A stretch of 20,012 nt of DNA, taken from the NCBI GenBank assembly GCA_934489915.1, contig CAKSSZ010000008.1, forward strand, positions 1-20,012. Reading direction: 5' to 3'. A program made the translations under genes and the position numbers. The stretch comes from an uncultured Clostridia bacterium. GTDB taxonomy: Bacteria > Bacillota > Clostridia > HGM11514. Shown here piece after piece: positions 11,874 through 18,934 of this stretch. Below the pieces are notes generated by a model, which was not told the DNA's origin, searched no databases, and saw nothing but the letters and a program-made list of their open reading frames with translations. Position 1 is the first letter of the stretch; the number at the start of each line of letters is the position of its first letter.

Positions 11874-14000
11874 TTACAGATGCAGCACCCTGGCTTTGAT
11901 TTCTTTGGTTTTTCCTACGTTCCAGAAATTCTCGCCCAAATACCCGCAGGTGCGGCGGGTTACATTCATTTTGTTGTGATCCTTATTGTGGCAAACGGGG
12001 CATTCCCATTCGTTATCGTCGTTGATGATGATTTCCCCGTCAAAGCCGCACACATGGCAGTAATCGCTTTTGGTGTTGAATTCCGCATACTGAATGTTGT
12101 GATAAATAAATTTCACCACGTCCTCCAGCGCTTCCAGATTGTTGCGCATATTGGGGATTTCCACATAGGAAATAGCGCCCCCGGAGGAAATGGTCTGGAA
12201 CTGGCTTTCAAATTTAAATTTGGAGAATGCGTCAATCTTTTCCCGCACGTCCACATGATAGGAGTTGGTATAATACCCCTTATCTGTCACATCCGGGATG
12301 GTGCCGAACCGCTCCTGGTCAATCCGGGCGAACCGATAGCACAGGGATTCCGCCGGGGTGCCGTACAGGCCGAAGCCGATTCCCGTTTCCTCTTTCCATT
12401 GGTCGGTTGCCTGGCGGAGCCGATTCATCACCCGCAGGGCGAATTCTTCTCCTGCCGGCTGGGTATGGGAAACGCCCTTCATCAGCTTGGTGACCTCATA
12501 AAGGCCGATGTAGCCCAAAGAGATGGTGGAGTACCCGCCCTCTAAGAAACGGTCAATGGGTTCCCCTTTTTCCAGCCGTGCAATGGCGCCGTATTGCCAA
12601 TGCACCGGGCTGACGTCTGACTTGACCCCCAAAAGGGCTCTGTGCCGGCACATCAGGGCTTCATAACAAAGCTCCAGACGTTCGTCCATCAGCTTCCAGA
12701 AAACCTCCTCGTCCCCTTTGGCTAAAATCCCGATCTGGGGGAGGTTCAGGCTGACCACGCCCTGATTAAACCGGCCTTCAAATTTATAGTTCCCGTTTTC
12801 GTCCTTCCAGGTGGACAAAAAGCTGCGGCAGCCCATGGGGCTGAACACGTTATTTTCATAATTTTCCCGCATTTTTTTGGCGGAAATATAATCCGGATAC
12901 AACCGCTTTGCAGAGCATTTGACTGCCAGGCGGGTGATATAATCATACCGACCGCCCTGGAGGCAGTTATGCTCATCCAGCACGTAAACCAGCTTGGGGA
13001 AGGCGGGGGTAATATAGACGCCCTGCTCGTTTTTGATTCCTTCCAGCCGCTGGCGCAGAATTTCTTCAATAATCATGGCGTTTTCCTTCAGATATTCATC
13101 CTCCGGATCCAGGCACAAAAACAGGGTCACAAAGGGGGACTGACCGTTTGTGGTCATGAGGGTGTTGATCTGATACTGGATGGTCTGCACCCCGGAGCGC
13201 AGCTCGTCTACCACCCGTTCCCGGGTCAGCTTTTCCAGCATTTCCTCCGACAGCTCCCCGTCAACTGCTTCGCTGATGTGCTTTTTATACTTGACGTAGC
13301 TTTTCCGCAAATATTTCCCCAGATGGCGCACATCCACAGACTGCCCGCCGTACTGGCTGCTTGCCACGGCTGCAATAATCTGGGTCATCACCGTACATGC
13401 CACCTGAAAGCTTTTGGGGCTTTCAATCATTTTGCCGTTCATGACGGTGCCGTTGTCTAACATATTGCCGATGTCGATCAGGCAGCAGTTAAAAATCGGC
13501 TGCAAAAAATAATCGGCGTCATGAAAATGGAGCACTCCTTCTTCATGCGCTTTGGAGATCTTCTCCGGCAGGAGAATGCGCTTGGTTAAGTCCTTGGATA
13601 CCTCCCCGGCGATCAGATCCCGCTGGGTGGCGGCTGCCACTGCGTTTTTATTGGAGTTTTCCTCCATTACGTCCTGATTGGAATTTTTAATTAAGGTCAA
13701 AATGGATTCGTCCGTGGTGTTTGCCTTCCGCACCAGGGCACGGGAATACCGATAAATAATGTAGATTTTTGCCAGCTGATAGTGCCCGTATTCCATCAGC
13801 TTTTTCTCGATCATATCCTGGATGTCCTCCACCAGAATGCGGGTACGGTTTTTGCTCTCTATGTAGGTTAAAATCTGCTCTATTTCCCGGTCGGTCGCCC
13901 GTTCCGAGACTTCTGTCTCTTGGTTTGCTTTTTGAATTGCAGTTACAATTTTTGCCCGGTCGTACGGAACTGCCCGACCGTCTCTTTTTACTACTTTCAT
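11874..14000 (-). CDS. nrdD: Anaerobic (class III) ribonucleoside-triphosphate reductase
   Basis: This oxygen-sensitive enzyme makes dNTPs from NTPs using a glycyl radical and usually formate. An N-terminal ATP-cone (about residues 1-95, MKVVKRDGRAVPYDRAKI) provides allosteric control of activity. The catalytic ten-stranded barrel follows. Near the C-terminus a zinc site is formed by CHVCG and CPVCHN, and the radical site is Gly686 in RRTCGYLGEN. Length, 708 aa, is normal. ATG 14000 lies about 11 bases after GGGAGG. It is the first gene of the nrdD-nrdG-dut operon. Its promoter lacks a recognisable -35 box, and a 16-bp palindrome is centred at -41.5, so transcription probably depends on the divergent Crp/Fnr-type regulator. 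Confidence 0.98.
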   Translation of the reverse strand: MKVVKRDGRAVPYDRAKIVTAIQKANQETEVSERATDREIEQILTYIESKNRTRILVEDIQDMIEKKLMEYGHYQLAKIYIIYRYSRALVRKANTTDESILTLIKNSNQDVMEENSNKNAVAAATQRDLIAGEVSKDLTKRILLPEKISKAHEEGVLHFHDADYFLQPIFNCCLIDIGNMLDNGTVMNGKMIESPKSFQVACTVMTQIIAAVASSQYGGQSVDVRHLGKYLRKSYVKYKKHISEAVDGELSEEMLEKLTRERVVDELRSGVQTIQYQINTLMTTNGQSPFVTLFLCLDPEDEYLKENAMIIEEILRQRLEGIKNEQGVYITPAFPKLVYVLDEHNCLQGGRYDYITRLAVKCSAKRLYPDYISAKKMRENYENNVFSPMGCRSFLSTWKDENGNYKFEGRFNQGVVSLNLPQIGILAKGDEEVFWKLMDERLELCYEALMCRHRALLGVKSDVSPVHWQYGAIARLEKGEPIDRFLEGGYSTISLGYIGLYEVTKLMKGVSHTQPAGEEFALRVMNRLRQATDQWKEETGIGFGLYGTPAESLCYRFARIDQERFGTIPDVTDKGYYTNSYHVDVREKIDAFSKFKFESQFQTISSGGAISYVEIPNMRNNLEALEDVVKFIYHNIQYAEFNTKSDYCHVCGFDGEIIINDDNEWECPVCHNKDHNKMNVTRRTCGYLGENFWNVGKTKEIKARVLHL

Positions 14001-14045
14001 TTTCCCCGATGCCTCCCTTCTTTATTTTTTTTTTGAGCAATTATT

Positions 14046-14051
14046 ATCATA
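14046..14051 (-). promoter_or_regulatory. -10 box of the nrdDG-dut promoter
   Basis: Read on the minus strand the hexamer is TATGAT (5 of 6 to consensus), with a predicted start near 14039 and a 39-base leader. At the standard distance (14069-14074) there is no -35 match (CTGTTT), as expected for an activator-dependent promoter. Confidence 0.6.
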
Positions 14052-14072
14052 CTCTATTTCTCTTAAAAAAAC

Positions 14073-14088
14073 AGTTGCAATTGCAACT
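14073..14088. promoter_or_regulatory. Perfect 16-bp palindromic operator shared by nrdDG-dut and the Crp/Fnr-type gene
   Basis: AGTTGCAATTGCAACT is an exact palindrome centred at 14080.5. It is exactly equidistant from the -10 boxes of the two divergent genes (14046-14051 and 14110-14115), and so at -41.5 from both predicted starts. That is the class II activator position used by Crp and Fnr proteins. The half-site (TTGCAACT) is not the usual TGTGA or TTGAT. Confidence 0.75.
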
Positions 14089-14109
14089 AAAATGTGATAT
14101 TATCAAATA

Positions 14110-14115
14110 TATAGT
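14110..14115 (+). promoter_or_regulatory. -10 box of the Crp/Fnr-type gene promoter
   Basis: TATAGT (5 of 6 to consensus) has a predicted start near 14122 and a leader of about 42 bases. The -35 position (14087-14092) shows no consensus match, again as expected for activator dependence. Confidence 0.55.
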
Positions 14116-14163
14116 GATTTTTTTAAAAAGTAGACAATATATCTTGTGGAGGGAAGGATGATT

Positions 14164-14805
14164 ATGAAAAAACCGGCTATTTTTTCCGGCATTACCCAAT
14201 CGGAGATTGACGCCATGCTGAAATGCTTCGGAGCGCAGCGGAAAAGCTATTCCTGCGGGGATACGATTGTGATGTATGCCAATGAGTTTAACCGGATCGG
14301 CATTCTGCTGCGGGGAGAGGCAGAGCTGATCCGGTACGGGGAGGACGGCACCCGTACCATACTGGAGCGGTACGACCCGGATCATATTTTCGGAAAGCTG
14401 AATGTGATTCCGGAGGACGGCGCCTCCATTGTCTGCTCCCGGGATTGCGAGATGATTTCCTTTTCCTATTATCATTTGATTGACCGCTGCCCCAACGCTT
14501 GCCCCCATCACAGCACCCTGGTGGAAAATGTGCTGCAGCTGATGACCCGGCGGGCGCAGGCGCTGAGTACCCGGGTGGAAATTTTAAGCCGGCGCACCCT
14601 GCGGGGAAAGCTCACCGCTTATTTTGAAACCCTTGCCCGGCAGAACAACAGCCGTAAATTCACCCTCCCCTTTTCCATTAATGATTTGGCGGATTACCTG
14701 TGCGTGAACCGGAGCGCCATGATGCGGGAAATGAAGCACATGAAGGAGGAGGAGCTATTTACTTCTCACGGGAGGAATATTACCCTGCTGCACCTGCTCC
14801 CATAA
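14164..14805 (+). CDS. Crp/Fnr-family transcriptional regulator, cysteine-rich
   Basis: I choose ATG 14164, which follows GGAGGGAAGG; GTG 14146 and ATG 14158 overlap that site. The 213-residue protein has an N-terminal cNMP-binding-type beta-roll (about 25-110) and a C-terminal winged helix with SINDLADYLCVNRSAMMREM at about 171-190 as the helix-turn-helix. Seven cysteines are present, at 21, 31, 91, 95, 109, 113 and 180. The paired C91-X3-C95 and C109-X3-C113 (the second as CPNACPHH) could bind an Fe-S cluster or haem or sense redox state, which is inference. The canonical cAMP-contact residues are not obvious. It is divergent from nrdDG-dut, with the palindrome at -41.5 for both, so it probably activates both. 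Binding and ligand are unproven. Confidence 0.88.
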   Translation: MKKPAIFSGITQSEIDAMLKCFGAQRKSYSCGDTIVMYANEFNRIGILLRGEAELIRYGEDGTRTILERYDPDHIFGKLNVIPEDGASIVCSRDCEMISFSYYHLIDRCPNACPHHSTLVENVLQLMTRRAQALSTRVEILSRRTLRGKLTAYFETLARQNNSRKFTLPFSINDLADYLCVNRSAMMREMKHMKEEELFTSHGRNITLLHLLP

Positions 14806-14822
14806 GAGGGGACGGGAAAAAA

Positions 14823-14858
14823 GGCTGCGTCAAAAGCCAACCGGCTTTTGACGCAGCC
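14823..14858 (-). terminator. Intrinsic terminator of the lgt operon (minus strand)
   Basis: A perfect 16-bp stem (GGCTGCGTCAAAAGCC, 14823-14838, with 14843-14858) with a 4-base loop is followed on the minus strand by six T residues (AAAAAA at 14817-14822 on the plus strand). It closes the five-gene operon that ends with lgt; plus-strand transcripts of the Crp/Fnr-type gene lack a T-run there. Confidence 0.88.
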
Positions 14859-14879
14859 CCGGACGGTTGAAAAAGTCGG

Positions 14880-15686
14880 TCAACCGTCATTGTTCTGCTG
14901 TTTTGCCTGTATCCTTAGTCGGTACAGCATGAATACGGCAGCGGCGGCGGAAAGAACCGCCACGATCTGTGAAATGCGGAAGGGACCCACATACAGGCTG
15001 TCTGTCCGCAGTCCCTCAATAAAGAACCTGCCCGCACCGTACCACAGCAGGTAATTCCAAAAGACCTTGCCCGGGAAGGTGCGTTTGCGGAGAAACAGGA
15101 ACAAAAGCAAGCCGAACACCAACAGATCCCAGCAGGATTCATACAGGAAGGTAGGGTGTACCTCCATGATCCGACCGCCTGCGGTCAGGCTCATGCGCCA
15201 GGGGAGGGAGGTGGCGCTGCCGTAGGCCTCCGCATTGAAAAAATTCCCCCAGCGGCCGATTGCCTGCCCTAAAATTAACCCCACGCAGCAGCAATCCAGC
15301 ATCTGATATGGGGGGATTTTTTTGCGTTTGCAAAAAATGAGCAGGGTGAGGACGGAGGCGATCACAGCACCGTAAATGGCGATGCCCCCTTCCCATAAAT
15401 ACAGGGCGGAGAGGGGATGGGCGCGGTATTCGCTCCAGCTGGTTGCTACATAATAGGTGCGGGCGCCCAGGATGGAGAGGGGAATTGCCCAAAGCAAAAA
15501 ATCATAGATCACGTCGGGGGAAAGATCCACCTTCCTTGCCAGCCGCAGCACCACTGCCGTTCCGGCAGCCAATCCGGCTGCAAGAATCAGTCCGTACCAA
15601 TAAATATTCCAGCCGAACAGCTGAAATGCCACCCGGTTGACGGTAAATTCCAGCCCCAAACCGGGGAACCCGATCGTATTTGTCAT
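14880..15686 (-). CDS. lgt: Phosphatidylglycerol-prolipoprotein diacylglyceryl transferase
   Basis: This membrane enzyme adds diacylglycerol from phosphatidylglycerol to the cysteine of lipoprotein lipoboxes, the first step of lipoprotein maturation. The Lgt signature GRWGNFFNAEAYG is present near the middle, with HPTFLYESCWDLLVF and the C-terminal GRFFIEGLRTDSL segment, both typical of the family. About seven membrane helices are visible, and the length, 268 aa, is normal. ATG 15686 follows AAAGGTGG at about 10 bases. It starts 41 bases after ymfH and is the last gene of the run, closed by the terminator at 14823-14858. A second dyad, GACGGTTGA with TCAACCGTC, lies right at its stop codon. 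Confidence 0.97.
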   Translation of the reverse strand: MTNTIGFPGLGLEFTVNRVAFQLFGWNIYWYGLILAAGLAAGTAVVLRLARKVDLSPDVIYDFLLWAIPLSILGARTYYVATSWSEYRAHPLSALYLWEGGIAIYGAVIASVLTLLIFCKRKKIPPYQMLDCCCVGLILGQAIGRWGNFFNAEAYGSATSLPWRMSLTAGGRIMEVHPTFLYESCWDLLVFGLLLFLFLRKRTFPGKVFWNYLLWYGAGRFFIEGLRTDSLYVGPFRISQIVAVLSAAAAVFMLYRLRIQAKQQNNDG

Positions 15687-15727
15687 AAATGGAAGCCACC
15701 TTTCTTTTCTTTGGAATGTTCCGGGCT

Positions 15728-16996
15728 CTAAGAGCCGGAGATGACCGAAAGCACGGTAGTATCCGGGCAGAACACACGGTGCATCATGTCGTTGCAGTCC
15801 GCCACGCTCAGCTCGTTTAGCAGCAGAGGTGCGTCAAAGGGAGAGGAGCCGCGGAACAGAGAGCTGACAAAGTGGTGAGCAATCTGATCCACATGGTTAT
15901 AAAGCCGGATACAGTCTCCCAGCACGATTTTTTTCGCACGGTTGAAATCCTCCTCTGCCAGTCCCTGCTGCCGGATTTTTTCCAGACCGCTGCGGATGGC
16001 GTCCGCAGAGCGGAAGGGATCCGGTGCGGATCCGCCCAGAATCAGGTGGGCAAATTCCCGCTCGCAGGAAACCTCCGTTCCGAAGGCGGGGGTGATCAGG
16101 CCTTTTGCGTACAGCTCCTGATACAGGGCGGAGCTTTTCCCCAGTACCGCCTCCAGCAGCACGGCGCAGGTTAGCTCCTGCCGGAGGAGATGTTCTTCCG
16201 GCTTCATCTTCATTCCCAGATAAAACAGAGGCTGGGCAACCGACATTTTCTGAGTGATTTCCTTTTGAAACACCCCTTCCGGTTCCTCCGGGCGGTAGCG
16301 CACGATGGGGGTGGCTTCCTGCCGGGGGACTGCCTCCGCTGCAATTGCCTCCACCTGCTCGGGGTTCACCTGCCCGGTGCAGAATAAAATCATGTTGGAG
16401 GGATGGTAAAAGGTGCGGTAGCAATCATAAAGCAGCTGGGGAGTGATTTTTGCGATGCTTTCCACCGTGCCGGCAATATCCCGGCGCACGGGGTTATTGT
16501 GATAGAGCGCCTCAATGGTATTAAAATAGCTGCGCCATTGGGGGTCGTCCTCATACATTCTGATTTCCTGCCCGATGATGCCCTGCTCCTTTGTCACATT
16601 TTCCTCTGTGAAATACGGGGTTTGTACAAAGCCCAGCAGGTGGCGCAGGTTGGTTTCAAAGCCGGAGGTGCAGGAAAATAAATAAGCGGTGGTCAAAAAG
16701 GAGGTAAAGGCGTTCGCTTCCGCTCCTGTTTCGGAGAATGTGGCGAAGGCGTCCGTTCCGTCCGGCTGCTCAAACATTTTGTGTTCCAGAAAATGGGCGA
16801 CCCCATCGGGTACCTCCAGCCGTTTCCCGGTTCTGGGGTTCAAAAAATCAGCGTCTGCCGAGCCGTATTTGGTGGCGAAAATGGCGTAGCTTTTGGAATA
16901 ATCCGGCTTGGGCAGCACATAAATTTTCAGCCCGCTGGGATGGGTGGTGTGGTACAGGGTTTCTCCCAATTGGGGACAGGTGATTTGGTTCATCAT
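15728..16996 (-). CDS. ymfH: M16 family zinc peptidase, YmfH type (active subunit)
   Basis: The N-terminal half has the inverted zinc motif HFLEH at residues 68-72, with the third ligand Glu expected near residue 144 (EQGIIGQEI). The flanks TKYGSADADF and MFEQPDG match the YmfH branch (annotated as EF-P 5-aminopentanol modification-associated). The C-terminal half is a second, degenerate M16 fold. Length, 422 aa, is normal. The start overlaps the ymfF stop by four bases, and AGGGAGG precedes it by 7 bases. M16B pairs of this kind form a heterodimer in which only one partner carries the zinc site. The natural substrate is not known. Confidence 0.92.
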   Translation of the reverse strand: MMNQITCPQLGETLYHTTHPSGLKIYVLPKPDYSKSYAIFATKYGSADADFLNPRTGKRLEVPDGVAHFLEHKMFEQPDGTDAFATFSETGAEANAFTSFLTTAYLFSCTSGFETNLRHLLGFVQTPYFTEENVTKEQGIIGQEIRMYEDDPQWRSYFNTIEALYHNNPVRRDIAGTVESIAKITPQLLYDCYRTFYHPSNMILFCTGQVNPEQVEAIAAEAVPRQEATPIVRYRPEEPEGVFQKEITQKMSVAQPLFYLGMKMKPEEHLLRQELTCAVLLEAVLGKSSALYQELYAKGLITPAFGTEVSCEREFAHLILGGSAPDPFRSADAIRSGLEKIRQQGLAEEDFNRAKKIVLGDCIRLYNHVDQIAHHFVSSLFRGSSPFDAPLLLNELSVADCNDMMHRVFCPDTTVLSVISGS

Positions 16997-18252
16997 TGCT
17001 TCCCTCCCTGATTCTTTAAAAAGTAAACGGTGTGGAGCTGCACCTGCTGCGCCACTGCCTGAATTTCTTCCTTCGTGACGGCAGACAGGGCTTTCATCAG
17101 CTGCTCCGGCTCCCGGGGGTTTGGTAAAAGTGCCTGGGTCATGGCGTAGCTCAGTAACGCTCCGGGAGAATCCTTCATTGCCCGGAGACGGTTGGCAATG
17201 CTGCGCAGGGACAGCTTTTGCTCCTCATTGGTAAACTCCCCTTTGCGCATGGCGTCTGCCTGGAGCATAATCTCGTCATACGCTTCCTGAAATTTGTTAC
17301 ATTCAATGCCGGAGCTGACCAGCAGAATCCCCTTGAACCGTTCCAGACCGGAGTAGGCATAATAGGCAAGACTGCGTTTTTCCCGCACGTTTTGAAACAG
17401 CTTGGAATGGACATCCGCTCCGAAAATGCTGTTGTAAAGGTAGAGAGCGGGGAAGGCGGGGTCGTCTGCGCCGACGCCGGTGGTAAAGCCCAGGCAAAGC
17501 TTGCCCTGATTTACCTCCATTTCCTCCGTCACCGTCTGAGGGGCGGGAAGGGGGGCGGTCAGGCGGGTTTGGGGCAGCGCCCCCCGGGGGGCAAAATGCT
17601 CGGTAAAGAAGGGGATGACCTGCTCCGGTTCTACCTCTCCACATAAAAAGACGTCCATGGAACTGGAAAGAATCTCCTGATAATGCCGGTACAGCCCTTG
17701 GGGAGTGAGGGATACCAGATCCTCAATTTTACCGTATTCATAAATCCCGAACGGCTCCTGACGGCACATTTCTTCATAGCACCGTTCCCGGGCGTAGGTT
17801 TTTTTATCATTCACCCGATTTTGAATTTTCTGCTTTAAATTTTCCCGTTCGATCCGGAACAGCTCCGGCGAAAAGCCCCCCTCCTGAACCAGAGGCTGGG
17901 CGATGACCTGGCAGAGCAGCCGGACGGCCGCTTGTTCTGTTCCCTCCTCGCCGGTATACCGATCCTTCAGATAGCTTAAACCGAAGGAAAGGGCGGCGGT
18001 TTCCCCTTGCTTTACAATATCCGCCGAAAGGCTTGCGCCGAACAGCTCGTCCAATGCCCGGTTGAGGGCTAAGGGGGTGGGATACTGTGCGGTTGCGCTT
18101 TTGAGCAGGCGGGTAATCAATGCGTTTTGCGCCGCCTCCTCCCGACAGAGGGGCCGGTAAAGATTCACCCGGACGCTGACTGTCTTAAACTGCTTGGCGG
18201 GAATCACAAAAAAGCGAATCCCGTTTTGAATGATGGGTGCTTGCATGAACAT
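16993..18252 (-). CDS. ymfF: M16-like peptidase, YmfF type (partner subunit without zinc motif)
   Basis: The 419-residue protein has the M16 fold throughout (for example QGETAALSFGLSYLKDRY and a C-terminal RSLAYYAYSGLERF, which is the R/Y pair typical of the second M16 domain). Where the HXXEH motif should be it reads NALITRLLKSATAQYPT, so it cannot bind zinc in the usual way and should act as the non-catalytic half of a YmfF/YmfH pair. ATG 18252 follows AGGAG by 7 bases. The stop overlaps the ymfH start, a coupling expected for obligate partners. The 57-base gap to the upstream gene has no clear terminator, so it is probably co-transcribed with the radical-SAM pair. Confidence 0.9.
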   Translation of the reverse strand: MFMQAPIIQNGIRFFVIPAKQFKTVSVRVNLYRPLCREEAAQNALITRLLKSATAQYPTPLALNRALDELFGASLSADIVKQGETAALSFGLSYLKDRYTGEEGTEQAAVRLLCQVIAQPLVQEGGFSPELFRIERENLKQKIQNRVNDKKTYARERCYEEMCRQEPFGIYEYGKIEDLVSLTPQGLYRHYQEILSSSMDVFLCGEVEPEQVIPFFTEHFAPRGALPQTRLTAPLPAPQTVTEEMEVNQGKLCLGFTTGVGADDPAFPALYLYNSIFGADVHSKLFQNVREKRSLAYYAYSGLERFKGILLVSSGIECNKFQEAYDEIMLQADAMRKGEFTNEEQKLSLRSIANRLRAMKDSPGALLSYAMTQALLPNPREPEQLMKALSAVTKEEIQAVAQQVQLHTVYFLKNQGGKQ

Positions 18253-18309
18253 AACTCAACTCCTGTTCCGCCGCCCTGCGCCGGCAAGAATAATAGGCAG
18301 GGATGTTTT

Positions 18310-18933
18310 TTAATCAAATAATCCGTCGCTGCAATAAATGTGTTCCCGGCAAATCTGATAGTCCCAAGGAGTTTCCTTACAAAAATGTGACAGAACCAGT
18401 TCGGGATTTAAATTTTCGGTATTGCCGGCGGCAAGGCGCAGCGTCAGCACGCCGTCCTGATAGGAAGTGCGGTGAATCATGGGCATAATGTCTACCTCCT
18501 TCATCCCCCGCTTGCTCTTTTTGGGAACCACCAGGGAGGGCTGACCAAAAAATGCGTCTACCTCCTCCGGGGAGGGCAGGGGGGAATGAAAGGTCACCGA
18601 GTATTCCGCCTCGGTGATTTCCGCCGGCTTGTGTACCGGAGCGGCGGCGCCGGTCACTGTAAAGCCCGGGGGCAGTGCTCGATCCAGCCGTTCGGCGGCT
18701 TCCTCATAGGAAATCTCTTCTGCAAAGCCGATGTCCACCATTTCACAGTTGCTGGTAAAGCCCAGAGACAGGGGCATTAAAAAGGAAATGATGGGGTGGG
18801 GATTAAAGCCCTGGGAATAGGCAATGGGCAGCCGGGAGCGGCGCAGCGCCCGGATAAAGGCACGCAGCGTATCCAGATGGGCAATGTATTTCAAAGCGTC
18901 GCCTTTTTTATATTGTAACCGAATCACAGCCAT
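18310..18933 (-). CDS. TIGR03936-type protein linked to radical SAM (DUF2344)
   Basis: The 207-residue protein starts MAVIRLQYKKGDALKYIAHLDTLRAFIRALRRS and contains SQGFNPHPIISFLMPLSLGF, the conserved text of the TIGR03936 family. This family occurs next to, or fused to, the B12-binding radical-SAM protein TIGR03960, as here. The function is unknown. ATG 18933 lies one base after the stop of the upstream gene, with GGGAGATG inside the upstream gene's end as the ribosome binding site, which suggests coupled translation. In many Firmicutes the pair is followed by RNase G and ribosomal protein genes; here the M16 pair follows instead. Confidence 0.93.
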   Translation of the reverse strand: MAVIRLQYKKGDALKYIAHLDTLRAFIRALRRSRLPIAYSQGFNPHPIISFLMPLSLGFTSNCEMVDIGFAEEISYEEAAERLDRALPPGFTVTGAAAPVHKPAEITEAEYSVTFHSPLPSPEEVDAFFGQPSLVVPKKSKRGMKEVDIMPMIHRTSYQDGVLTLRLAAGNTENLNPELVLSHFCKETPWDYQICREHIYCSDGLFD

Positions 18934-18934
18934 T

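Noticed and set aside
11880..12545. Long antisense frame (221 codons) opposite nrdD
   Set aside because: The minus strand encodes all NrdD motifs, including the zinc and glycyl-radical sites; the plus frame resembles no protein.
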